From positions 100,567,001-100,631,000 of the forward strand of contig CM066729.1 of assembly GCA_033961575.1 (NCBI GenBank): a stretch of 64,000 nt of DNA, given 5' to 3'. Below the pieces are notes generated by a model that worked only from the letters and a program-made list of their open reading frames with translations, did no database searches and was not told the DNA's origin. The position numbers and the translations under genes were made by a program. Each line of letters opens with the position of its first letter. Within the stretch, counting starts at the first letter, position 1. This DNA is from Aselliscus stoliczkanus (lineage: Eukaryota; Chordata; Mammalia; Chiroptera; Hipposideridae). Positions 23,030 through 33,841 of this stretch are shown one piece after another.

Positions 23030-24341
23030 AGAAATAGAAAGATATACCTGAGAATAATATATTCTAACCTCGGGTATTATGAAGACCTCATTCTGTTTCT
23101 AATGCTCTATTTCTTAAGCTGGATATTAGATACACAAGGATTTGTTAAATTTTTCTTGAATATATTTCTGCGATTACTTTAAGCTGAGCACTCTCGTTTG
23201 ATTCTGTTTTCTCTGTTGTTGACAGCTCTCTGTTAATCTGGAATGAAAGATTACACCCAACAAATGTTGGCAGCGAACAGAATAGATTCTTTTTTGATGT
23301 ACACACTGAAAAATGGATTTTCCATTGCTCAGCACCATGAAATTTCCCCCATTAAAAGAGGCACAAGGCTGTCAACTGTGTAAGTTTTTAACAATTGATA
23401 TGGAGAGCTGGTGATCTACCTACGTAAAAGCTAGATCTCTTGCTTTTCCCCTTAACCTAACAAACATATCAATATATCACATAGAATCAGGACCAGCATT
23501 ATTTCAGTGAGTTTGGAAGGTGTTTTAAGGTAATGTATAAGCACTTAGTTGGTCCTTGAAAAGTTTAATCTCTTTAAATCATTCCCATAGCACAAATTCA
23601 AACAGCAGCCAAATGTAATAAGCTAATTATGGGTATGATTCAAGTGTCATTCCTCATTAAATCAATGCTCTAAAAACCCTTCCTAAATTTCCTAATAAGT
23701 AGACATGAACAATTAACATCTAATTAGTCATCCATCATCCTTGCTAAAAATGTATTTAAAAGGAAAATTAAAGAGACTTCTCTCATAAAGATTTTACAGA
23801 AAATGTGTTATATGTCCATCTCCACTTAAATATTCATCATTTGCTATCTAGTAGCTTACTTGGTAAGATGATTCTTTTTAATATCAAACCTATTAATTGG
23901 AACATTCCAACCATATTCAAGAATGCCATTATTTTATGTCTTCAATGACCTTATTGACAATAGTCCAACCAACTGACTTTGTAGAGGATGCTGAAACTAA
24001 TGGAGACTTCACTTGTTGAAAAAGCCACAGTTGCATAGCACAAGGGTGAGTATTTTTAAGGTCAGGTTTCGAGGCAATATCCCAACTTTTCTCCTTTAAA
24101 GCTTTAAAAGAACATTTTGATGCCTTCAATTTACTTCATAAGATCACTGAGTTACCTACTTGTGTTTTATGTTTTATGTTAGTAGAAGAGCTAGCAACTT
24201 ATTCCCATATTCCATCTGGCTTTAGCAAATCTGAATAACTTAGTAGATACAAGTTAGGGACCCAGAGTCAGAATACCCAGTCTCAATTTCCAGTTTCGGC
24301 ACTTACTAACAGGGAGATTTTAAGGCAGTTTCTCTGTGTCT
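23030..24341. other. Intergenic, no feature seen
   Basis: Unique-looking. No gene or repeat recognised. Confidence 0.5.
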
Positions 24342-24357
24342 TTCCTTCCTCATTCTT

Positions 24358-24457
24358 TTTTTTGAGGGCAGTGTCACTGGCTTTCATATGTGGGACCCGA
24401 ACCAGGGCCGCTGGCATCCCAAGCCAGCACTTAACCAATGCGCCACTCGGCCGGCCC
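24358..24457 (-). mobile_element. Short-form SINE, antisense
   Basis: 'gagggcagtgtcactgg' to 'gccactcggccggccc', with almost no A-tail. TSD ttccttcctcattctt is perfect at 24342-24357 and 24458-24473. Confidence 0.95.
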
Positions 24458-24473
24458 TTCCTTCCTCATTCTT

Positions 24474-25049
24474 GAAGTTAACAATAATGCTGCTGCTGCT
24501 GATGTTGATGATACTATCTGCCCCAAAAGCTGGTTTCAGGATTAAATAAAGTAATAACCTAACATGATTATATCAGTCTCCATAAAATTTAAAAGTTTAT
24601 TGAATATCATCTATTCAAAATATAGCACCTCTCAAATTTCCTCCTATTTCCTCCAAATTCATTTTCTAGAAGACAATGAGTACACCGATCCATAATGGAA
24701 TGAAAACAAGTTCCTGGACTTTGTATGTTCCCATCATGCTTATTTAAGACCAACAGAAAAGATGCATTACTAGGAAAAGTGGAACATGCCCTAAGTAAGA
24801 GAAGGGGAAAATGAGGAAAGCCCAACTTTAAGTCATTCCCAAGCATTAGGCTGTTTGTAACAGGCTTATAAGTAGCTTGGTCCTGGTAGTTGACTTTGGC
24901 ATTTGCATGGTTTCAAAAGCAGCAACCTGACTGTGACACGTTACTAAAATGGGAAGTTACACAATGACTTGTTGGAGCCTAGAGAAAAGTCATAATGGAT
25001 ATAAGGAAACCCAGTACTATCAACTGCCTGGACTTGAAGGAATGCAGAG
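24474..25049. other. Intergenic, no feature seen
   Basis: Unique-looking with a short TGC run near 24490. No gene. Confidence 0.5.
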
Positions 25050-25055
25050 GTAAAG

Positions 25056-25687
25056 TGTCGCATCCAGCATGACAGAGCAGTGGGAAAGCAACAAGGGATG
25101 GTGAAAGGTTAAGAAAGAGACAATGCATGTGGTGCCAGGGGAATCAAGTCTCATGGACCGAGCCCCAAATCTGGCCTATGTTCCTTTTATTGTCTCTCAC
25201 ACAAGAAAGGATCAAAGTATCTTCCATGGTCTATGAGTCTCATACATGAGAACTTAGCTCAGGACCAAATCACCCATGCCTGCAGGCTGCCATTACCAAA
25301 AGTCCCATGATCTGCTTACATGCACCTCCCTAAGAGACAGAAACCTCTTATGCTGAAACTCAATGATAAGATTACATAGAGGACAGATGTTATCATTAAG
25401 TCCATAAACTGGCTGTCAGCTCCAAGACGGGGGTCTGTGCCCACTCCCATCAACTCCGTGATTTCTCCTTATGGCGCCCATGCGACTGTGCCTGTCTTAG
25501 GTTGTTCCTCCCTTAAGGAATCTTATCTGTCATTGACTAACTAGCCATCTTGTGGGGCCAAACCGGAAACAAACAGAGTAGGCATAATGTTAAAGCAATG
25601 TCCCTAAAAGGATCTGTCTCTATAGATGCTCCATTTTTTTATGGGAAGGTGCATGGGAACAGACGGGTAGGCTGCTGTATGACAACA
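25056..25687 (-). mobile_element. Solo retroviral LTR, antisense
   Basis: 632-bp block with sharply different composition (CpGs near 25060, 25159, 25428, 25473, 25483). On the minus strand it begins TGTTGTCATACAG and ends GCGACA, giving the TG...CA ends of an LTR. It carries AATAAA about 135 bp before the end, then 'ggggctcggtccatgag' in a U5-like stretch. Flanks gtaaag (25050-25055) and ggaaag (25688-25693) form a 6-bp TSD with one mismatch. No gag, pol or env sequence lies beside it, so it is a solo LTR left by recombination. Family not identified. Confidence 0.65.
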
Positions 25688-25693
25688 GGAAAG

Positions 25694-26689
25694 CAGCTTA
25701 GATTTTGTTCATTTCATTTTCATTAACCCTATGGCAGGTCCTGCCCTAAGCTTCTCAGCACTCAATGGTTCTGGGCATTCACAGTCTGCAGTATAATATG
25801 TACATATGAAAACACAATCAGTTTATAAACATAGTGATACTAATGCCCCTCTCTTCTTTCTTCTTTGCAGCTAAACTCCAAAAATTCTCTCCTTCTTATT
25901 AACAAACATCTCACATTTAAGAACTGTTCATTGTGGTCATAATTACACAGCAAACTTCCATATGTTCAACACTCATGTTTTCTTCAAGTAGTAAATATAT
26001 TTTGAAGCTATATTAGGTATGAAATACTTCATTGTAGGTATTGAAAATTACACAAGAAAGAAGAGATGGTTTCTATCTTCTTGGAGCTAGAGTCTAATGA
26101 TATAGACAAATAGACATGCAGTTATTTAAAATGTGATGAGTGCTCTGGTAATAGGTCTCTCTTACTCTACTCACAGAACCTATGGGTTGTCCTTTATTTC
26201 TACTTTCTCCTGTACCTGAAATCTTTCCTTCTTTCCAGAGTAACTCTCTTGGTTTTAAATATGTTCAAGTCTTCATACATATCCCTTTTTCCATGTTCCT
26301 TTTCTAACTAAGCTTTTAAGATATACCTGTTCTCCCAATTTCCAAATTTTTACAGTTCGTTCATCAACATTCAGAAAGTTAACTTCAATTTATCCCACTC
26401 CAACAAAATAAATGTCACTACCTTCATAAAAACCCCTAGTTACTAAATCTAATGTACACTTTCAATCTGCATCTGTACCTTTTTTTTTTTACCTCTTAGC
26501 AACACTTAATGTAGAACAACACTTTCTCTTGAAATATACACTTTACTTTTAAGTATTATTTTTCTCTTACCACTCTGATCATTCTTTTACAATATCTTTT
26601 GCAGCTAAGCATTCTCTACTGAGACATTAAATATTTTATTGTTTTTCAAAACTCAGCTATAGACATTCTTTTTCTTTTTTCTCAATATA
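25694..26689. other. Intergenic, no feature seen
   Basis: T-rich on the plus strand in places. Nothing recognised. Confidence 0.45.
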
Positions 26690-27012
26690 TAGCACCGCTA
26701 TCCAATAGAAGTATAATGTGAGGTAGAAATGGTACATGTATAATGTTAAATGTTATACTAGCTCCATCAAAAATATAAAAAAAAACAAATAAGACTAATT
26801 TTAATAGCTCAATATATCCAAAATATCAATATTATCATTTCAACATGCAATCAATATAAACAATTATTAATGAGATATTTTACATTCTTTATTTCCTGTT
26901 ACTACTAAGAAATCTGGTATAATTTCAGTTTTGGATTAGCCACATTTCAAGTGCTCAGTAGCACCATGCAGCTCATGTGGTTCCTGTATTAAATGGTGCA
27001 GATGTAGTCTTT
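26690..27012 (-). mobile_element. Ancient hAT-like MER-type DNA transposon
   Basis: Begins 'caccgctatccaatagaa' and ends with 'ttaaatggtgcag', giving complementary ends of the CAGYGSTGTCCAATAGAA type. The interior reads 'tatccaaaatatcaat', 'caacatgcaatcaatat', 'gatattttacattctttatt' and 'cacatttcaagtgctcagt', a common mammalian non-autonomous hAT. Orientation assignment is arbitrary and the exact MER name is not certain. Confidence 0.7.
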
Positions 27013-27394
27013 TAAGAGCTACGTAATATCTTTTATCCTGTGGCTTTAATTACTACTCGAGAATCAAGATTCTAAAATATTTATCTCTGGCCCAGATCTC
27101 TTCTGAGTTCTTCATATTTGATATCTCCCCTTCGATGTCTCAAATTTTCCTCAAATTCAATGTACTTATTACAAAAGCATGATCTTCAACTCCCAACTTG
27201 ATCTTGCTCCATTTTCCCTTATTTTAATAAGTGACACTACTATCTACATAGTTTTGCAACATGGAAACACAGTTGTTATCTTGATAATTCCCTTTCATAT
27301 CTATGATGATGATGTTTTTTATTATTACATCTATATCCAATTTAATAGTAGACTTTGATAATTTTACTTCCTTTGAGAAGTAATCTTATCACAT

Positions 27395-27665
27395 CTTTCC
27401 TCTACCCTAGTCTAAGTTAACTTTATTTCAAGGATGGCTACTGACTTTCTGGACAAAACTTGGTTCCCTGTATGCATTTCCTTGACTCCTTTATAAATAG
27501 CACTAATTGCAATGTAAAATTAAAATTTGTTACCTTACTGATAAATTACTAAATGCTAAGTTAAATGAGCAAGAATCATACCTGTTTTGTTTACATCTGC
27601 ATCCCAGGATGTTTAGCAGGTACCTGTTATATTAAGGGCACTTAAATCCATGTTAAATGAGGAAC
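27395..27665 (+). repeat. L2 3' end fragment
   Basis: 'agcaagaatcatacctgttt', 'catctgcatcccaggatg' and 'taagggcacttaaatcc' follow the terminal L2 motif order. Diverged. Confidence 0.5.
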
Positions 27666-27879
27666 ACCTAACCCAGTAATAATGGGTTAGGAAAAAATCG
27701 GAAAGTGTCTTCTTTACTGGGGTGGATTTTCAGTAAAGGAATTAGGATTTATCTTTCTAAGTTAAAAGTGTATTTGCCTTTGATCCTAATTCATTCTAAT
27801 TCCACTTCTAGGAATAGTAATGACTCACATTGCCTCAAGGCATATTTGGTGGCAGGATAATCATTTTACCTCCATTATT

Positions 27880-28075
27880 TTACTTAATCTCCCTAATAAC
27901 CCTATGAAATAGATATTATTTTTCACCTTATACAAATAAACAAAAAATAATGTCCAAAGAGCTTAAATAGCTGACTTAGTTCACATACTGAATAGTGAAA
28001 TCACTAATTGACTCAAGCAATTACACTTCAGTAATCCAGTTTTTTTCAACCATTAACCTCCATTGCCTCATCTCA
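27880..28075 (-). repeat. MIR, antisense
   Basis: 'aaccctatgaaatagatat', 'caaagagcttaaatagctga' and 'aatccag' fit a diverged antisense MIR. Confidence 0.55.
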
Positions 28076-28581
28076 TATACCATAGCTAAATATTTCCCAA
28101 CTGAAATTCCCACAAGTAGAGAAATAACTAAATATCATATGTCATATTCTGCCATAGGAGAAATATAGTGATGTCATTAAAAATGAAAAAATTACACAAA
28201 CATTAGATCTACAGAAGAATTTCAAGACATATTGTTAAATATAAAAAAAAAAGTTGCACAATAACTGAAGAGGTAGAATTTTGACCTCATGATCACCTCC
28301 TCCAGGTGTTATTACCACAAATATGTTTCCATACATGTCAAAATGGACTTTGCAGATGTAATTAGGGCTACTAATAAGTTGACCTTCAAATAAAGTGATT
28401 AGTCTACATTTTCCAGGTGGTTGAGCCCAATGTAATCATGTAAGCCCTTAAATCACATAAGCAGAGCTTTCTCTTGGCTGAAGGCAGAAGGTAGGTCAGA
28501 GATATTTGGAGCATGAGAAGCACTTGACATACCATCGCTGCTTTGAAGTTAGAGGGAGCCATGTCAAAAGATGGGGGTGGC

Positions 28582-28705
28582 TTGGGCCGGCCAAGTGGCG
28601 TGGTGTTTGAGCACTGGCCTGGGAAGCCAGCGGCCCCGGTTCGGTCCCACATATGAGGGCCAGTGACACTGCCCTCAAAAACAAACAAACAAACAAACAA
28701 ACAAA
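28582..28705 (+). mobile_element. Short-form SINE with (CAAA)n tail
   Basis: 'ttgggccggccaagtggcg' to 'gacactgccctc', then acaaacaaac repeats. TSD caaaagatgggggtggc is perfect at 28565-28581 and 28706-28721 (counting the final tail bases). Confidence 0.95.
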
Positions 28706-28882
28706 CAAAAGATGGGGGTGGCCTTCAGCAGCTGAGGGCAGCTCTTGGCCACTAGCCAGCAAGGAACCACAGATTACAGATCTGCAGCTGCAAGGAAGTG
28801 GATTCTGCCAACAACCTGAGTGAGTTTAGATGCAGATACTTCTTCTAAGCCACCGTGTAAGAGCTAAGCCTGGACAACATCT

Positions 28883-29572
28883 TTTTAATAATTTTTTTAA
28901 ATTATATTTATTGAGGTGATATGGTTAGCAAAATTACATAGATTTCAAGTGTATAATTCTATAATACATCATCTACATATCACATTGTGTTCTCACTGCC
29001 CAGAGTCAATTCTCCTTCCATCACCATATAATTGACACCCTTAACCCTCTTCTACTATCTCCTCTCACCCCCTTAACCTCTGGTAACCACTATACTGTTG
29101 TCTGTGTCTATGAGTTTTTGTTCATTTGTTTGTCTTGTCCCTTTGTTGCTTTCAGTTTTATGTCTCATATATGAGTGAAGTCATATGATGTTAGACTTTT
29201 TCTGTCTTATTTTGCTTAACATAATAATCTCATACACTGTTGGTAGGAATGTAGATTGATGCAGCCACTATGGAAGGCAGTGTGAAGATTCCTCAAAAAA
29301 TTAAGAATAGAGTTACCACATGACCCAGCAATCCCTCTCCTGGGTATCTACTGCAAAAATCTGAAAACATTTATCCATAAAAATATATGAGCTCCGATGT
29401 TCACTGCAGCATTGTTCACAGTGGCCAAGACATGGAAACAACCAAAGCATCCTTTGATAGATCATTAGATAAATAATTTGTGGTATATATACACAGTGGA
29501 ATACTATTCTTTCATAAGAAAAGATGAAATAGTGCCATTTGTGACAACATGGATGAATCTTGAGATTATAAT
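28883..29572 (-). mobile_element. 5'-inverted (twin-primed) L1
   Basis: 28883 to about 29230 is the antisense L1 3' end (T-rich start, 'ttgaggtgatatggttagc', to 'cataataatctca'). About 29228-29572 is sense ORF2 sequence just upstream in the element ('cactgttggtaggaatgtag' to 'tcttgagattataatgc'). In L1 coordinates the two parts meet at the same point with about 15 bp shared. Target duplication of 20 bp with two mismatches at 28863-28882 and 29573-29592. Total about 690 bp. Confidence 0.9.
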
Positions 29573-29739
29573 GCTAAGCCTGGCCAAAATCTTGATTCCA
29601 GATTTGTGAGACTCAAAAGGGAACCCTGTGGAGCCATGCCAGGTCTCGGATCTAGGTAACTGAAAGCCAATAAATCTGTGTGTTTATAAGCCACTATGTT
29701 TGTGGTACTTTCTTAACCAGCAATCAAAAATTAATATAA

Positions 29740-31244
29740 CATGTAATATGATCTTGTTTTTTCCCCACAACAATACTAGCTGTGTGTGCGTTTCAAGTTT
29801 AAAAATACACTGAAATAGGACTGAAAATGAACACAATATTGAAAAACATATTTAACTCCAGAGAGTCTTGAGGTTGCAGGGAGCAGATAAATAGCAGTTT
29901 TCATAATTTTAATTCCATATAGACATTTAGTGGTTGACTCCTTTATCAGCATAATGTATTTATGTATTATTTATAAAATACTAAAGATAATATTTTAAAC
30001 TGTAGTGATTGCATTAAATTAGAAATCAGTCATGATGTTTCTTTCAAACTTGTATTCTAAAATCAATCAAGACATACAATATCATCAGTTAGAACTCAGA
30101 CACTAAAACAAATCAAGCTGAAAGAATTGCCCAGGGATCAGGGCTTTCAAGTACCTGAATGATAAACAAATACAGAAATCCTTTCTAGTTTATCTTCTCA
30201 ATACTCTTACTGATGGTTAAAACGCACACATGACCCCATGAGTCCAGTGCTGTTTGCAAGCCTACATAATCTGGACACTTACAAAACAAAATAAGAACCA
30301 TCATCTTTAATCCTTTCCTTCACCTATAAATGAAAACTGCCCTGATGAGACTGCTGAAAATTTGGCTAATATATCAGTAAGAGAATCCCTGGTAACATGA
30401 CCAAAAGGCTACATAAGTGGAGCAATTTCTGGGCTTGAAATCAGCCAATCCTAAGAGCTCCTGCCTTCCTCCCTCCATCCCTTCTTTCCTTTACATCCTT
30501 CCATTCTGTTTCTAGTGAGTCATTCTCCTAACTGTTTAAGTATTCAAAACTCTACCTATAGAAAGACAATCAAATTTATAGAATTTGAAAAAGTAAAATA
30601 TACCTATTTGGTATGAGTACAAAATTCACAGGATCTTACAATATAGAGTTTATAAAAGTTAGATTTTTTTATTGTTAGTCATTTTCTCCAAGCATTCTAA
30701 CATTTCAACTTCAATGTCAAATATCCACTGCTTTTTGGTCAAAATCAGCTAACTGCAATTTGAGACATTTTCTATAATTTAGCTTGTGAGAAAAATCTCA
30801 CAAGTAGGAAACATGTGACTTAGAAAAAAAATGGACCTGCAGTGATTTGGTAATTACATTTTTTTTAGCACAAAATGCAGATCTATGGTATTCGCTTAAA
30901 ACATAAAATGGGTGTTTAGAAGTCAAGGAGTCCACAGAGACGCTACAAGGATTAAATATATTATCCTTAAAAACTAATTCTGTCATTTATGATTCACAGC
31001 CAACTGCTTAAGTAAAGTTACAGATTTTCAAATTATCCCATTGAGAGAGATAGAAGAGAAAAGGCCAGACTCACATCTGTCTCTGCAGTCAAAGATGCAG
31101 TAATAACCAACTTTCCCAGTGGCCTGCTAAGAATGCTGTTCTCATCTGTGTTTCCTAAAAGAACCTCTTTTGAAGAAAATCCACATATTATTTTATTTTA
31201 CTGGGTGCTAGAATAAAAAAAAAATAGATGCTTACTGTCAGCCA
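29740..31244. other. Intergenic, no gene seen
   Basis: AT-rich, unique-looking. No gene or repeat recognised. Confidence 0.45.
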
Positions 31245-31560
31245 GCTATATTGATTACGAGTGAAAATGTGATCATTTCGCATTGACTTGCCCCAGAGCA
31301 CTGCGTTCCGTCAAAGCGGCAGAAGGAAATTAATGCTTTTGTATCGTGCCTAAGAAAAATATGAGATGTTGTTCACTTTGCCCTCTAGACAAAGAGGTAT
31401 ATGCAATAGCTGCAAGGTAATAGCTTTCAGAACATGAACTCTAGACTTTTATTAAAATCATTATTTAATGCACAAAAAATAATGAACCCACTGCCATCGC
31501 ATTTAAAGCAGCCATTTGTAGTCATTACCTCTTAGATCATAAGGTATTCTCGGTTAAAAG
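31245..31560. other. Repeat-free CpG-retaining block, candidate conserved element
   Basis: About eight CpGs in roughly 320 bp (near 31259, 31279, 31304, 31309, 31316, 31344, 31498, 31551) in DNA otherwise almost free of CpG. No transposon similarity and no coding frame. Such islands of retained CpG in gene deserts are often conserved non-coding elements, but conservation cannot be seen from one genome. Confidence 0.35.
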
Positions 31561-31587
31561 CCAGTACTTCTCAGACTAAAAGTATGC

Positions 31588-31631
31588 TGTTGTTTTAACT
31601 ATATTATATTGTTGTTTTAACTATATTATAT
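31588..31631 (+). repeat. 22-bp perfect tandem duplication
   Basis: Two identical 22-bp units, each starting tgttgttttaac, directly head to tail. Confidence 0.95.
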
Positions 31632-32167
31632 GTCTTAAATTATAACTTCTTGTACATTTATATTAACCAAACAGTGTAAAAACTATCATGATAGGTATCA
31701 TATTTGTTTATATTTATGTGACCTCTATTTTACCCAAAAGATGAATGATCCTACTAGTCTTTGTAGGACACTTATATTGGATTCAGCACAGGTATTTAAA
31801 TACATATGGATCAATATAAGTTGAGTTTCATAATGATTTTTTAAAATATTTCACTAGTGAACTATAAAAAGGCTTTCACTTAAAAATAATGCAAAGCAAT
31901 TACACTATTAATTTAAAAATTGCAAACTCTAATTACCAAAATCACATTCAGAAATCACATGGTTGTAAAAATCTAAAACCAGAGATACTTCGCATTCTTG
32001 CGAATTTGTGTTTTTGAAAATTTACCTGGAGTATGAATAATATTTTCAACAGAAGTACATGCACATTCTAATTCTTAAAACAGAATCTGCAGTTCAATTC
32101 AAATTCCCTGTAGCAGATATTCAGTTTCAAATTGGTAAAACAATTGATATAAAACTGGAGACTCATT
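31632..32167. other. Intergenic, no feature seen
   Basis: AT-rich. Nothing recognised. Confidence 0.5.
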
Positions 32168-32639
32168 TTTTTAAATTTTTTTTTAAAGATTTTATTGGGG
32201 AATTGGGGGAGGGGAACAGTATTGGGGAATGGGGGTGGGGGGAACAGACAAGTTGCTCTCCTTTTGTTCTTCAGTCTAGTTGTGGAGGATCTCGCTTCAC
32301 TGGCCCATGTTGGTATTATCATTGCACTCTTCCCGGGTGAGGCTGGATGGCTGCTCACGGAGGTTCATAGCAGCTCACAGCAGCTCATGAAAGCTCACGT
32401 CAGCTGCTGGCCATTCACGCCAGCTGCCGGCCACTCATGGTAGTTCATGGCAGCCCACTGCAGCCTACGCCGGTGCCAGTGACTCATGGCAGCCCAGCTC
32501 CAGATCGAGCTGTTGTTCACCATCTTAGCTGTAGAGGGCAGTGTCACTGGCCCTCATATGTGGGATCCAAACCGCGGCCCTGCTGCTCAGAGCTGGGGTC
32601 CCAAGCCAACTCTTAACGAACGCACCACTCAGCCGGCCT
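32168..32639 (-). mobile_element. Long-form SINE, antisense
   Basis: 'aaagattttattggggaat' at the left and 'gcaccactcagccggcc' at the right. Body includes several extra 'cagctc'-like units. TSD is weak (gagact on both sides). Older or rearranged copy of about 470 bp. Confidence 0.85.
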
Positions 32640-32645
32640 GAGACT

Positions 32646-33594
32646 GTTTCAATTTTATATTCATGAATATTTGTAATGAGCCAAATATGACGATATTAAT
32701 CATGTCTATGATGATACTAGGTCAGTCACATATATATGAAGGTAGTAAATTATAGTCTTGAATATACATTTTTTTATACATAACTGAATCATGACTTCAC
32801 CTGGGAAACACAGGGGTAACATTTTGTTTTAATTTTTACTGCTATACCTCCACTCTTTGGGATTTCCTAATCAGAATACTTATTGTAATTTGCCATACCC
32901 ACACCTTACCTATTATAATACTTATTAGAGCATCTCCTTAGTTTTAACTACATGGGTAGACGACCACATGGCACACCAGGAACCCATCTATGCAACAGCC
33001 GGCTAGCAAGGCAGCATCAAGAGCTCTTCTCAGCAGGAGTTTTTGAAGCAGTTTCTAGAACAGCCCACACAGCTGTCCAGGGACCTTCGAGGTGTAAAAA
33101 GATGAGGTACAAGGTCTTCCTGACTTGATAGCCTATACCCCATAGAAGCCAGTACTTCTTTTAATAACTCTGTGGCCACAGGACATAGAGTTCTCACACA
33201 ATCCATGACCCCTTACAAGTCATGACACTTGGGAAAGCCCAAAGTATTGCATCTCCGTGATATGTTTATAGTTTCTTTATATTTCCTACTAGTCCAGATG
33301 CAATTGCCCAGCCTGGGGTCATTTTTTATCATAAGCAATGCTTGAATTATATAGACAACCTATACTTATCAGACTTCCAGGCAAGTAGAACTAGAGTGTG
33401 AACCAAACATCAGATTCTCATGTGACAATAAAAGAGTTTTATTAATTGCCCACAACTGCTTTTTTATTTTTCTAATGGGTTTCTCACTATAAGTATCACA
33501 AAGGCACAAATGTTCATCTGAACATGTTTTTTTCATGCCAAATGCTGATTAACTAGTCTCTATAATAAGCCTGGGTCATAGTTGAATTGTCATG
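32646..33594. other. Intergenic, possible old LTR at 32950-33460
   Basis: 32950-33460 is less AT-rich, has an AATAAA-type signal near 33428 and resembles no unique-sequence neighbour, so an old LTR is possible. No ends or TSD were found, so I do not call it. Confidence 0.3.
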
Positions 33595-33765
33595 TAAATG
33601 AATAAGTCTCAGTTTTCTCTTCTATAAGATGAGAGGACCTATCTTGTGGAGTTATTGTAAGGATTAAATGAGATAATACTTACAAGATAGCTGTGCAGAG
33701 TTTAGCATATTGCCAATGTTCAATAAATGCCAAATGTTATTATTTCTACTATTATTGTCAGTATC
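33595..33765 (+). repeat. MIR 3' half
   Basis: 'cagttttctcttctataag', 'aaggattaaatgagataata' and 'atgttcaataaatgcc' then 'ttattatttctactattat' follow the MIR 3' half. Confidence 0.85.
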
Positions 33766-33815
33766 TACAGAAATTCAAATAAACAAAAATCTAAAACACA
33801 GCAATAAACCAAACC

Positions 33816-33841
33816 AAAAATAAATAAATAAATAAATAAAC
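33816..33841 (+). repeat. (AAAT)n microsatellite
   Basis: Six taaa units after an A-rich stretch. May be the tail of an unrecognised retroelement. Confidence 0.9.

Larger units (their letters stand above)
28258..29735 (+). mobile_element. MLT1-like LTR holding two insertions
   Basis: LTR pieces: 28258-28581 ('aaaatggactttgcagatgt', 'gagcccaatgtaatcatg'), 28722-28882, and 29593-29735 ('gaaagccaataaatctgtg', 'ccactatgtttgtggtac'). Together they make a sense MLT1-type MaLR LTR. It was interrupted first or second by a short SINE (28582-28705) and by a 5'-inverted L1 (28883-29572). Both insertion sites rejoin when the insert and one TSD are removed. Confidence 0.85.

Noticed and set aside
3360..28710. 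CRISPR-like regular repeats
   Set aside because: Regular units are (CAAA)n, (AAAT)n and other simple repeats with no spacers.
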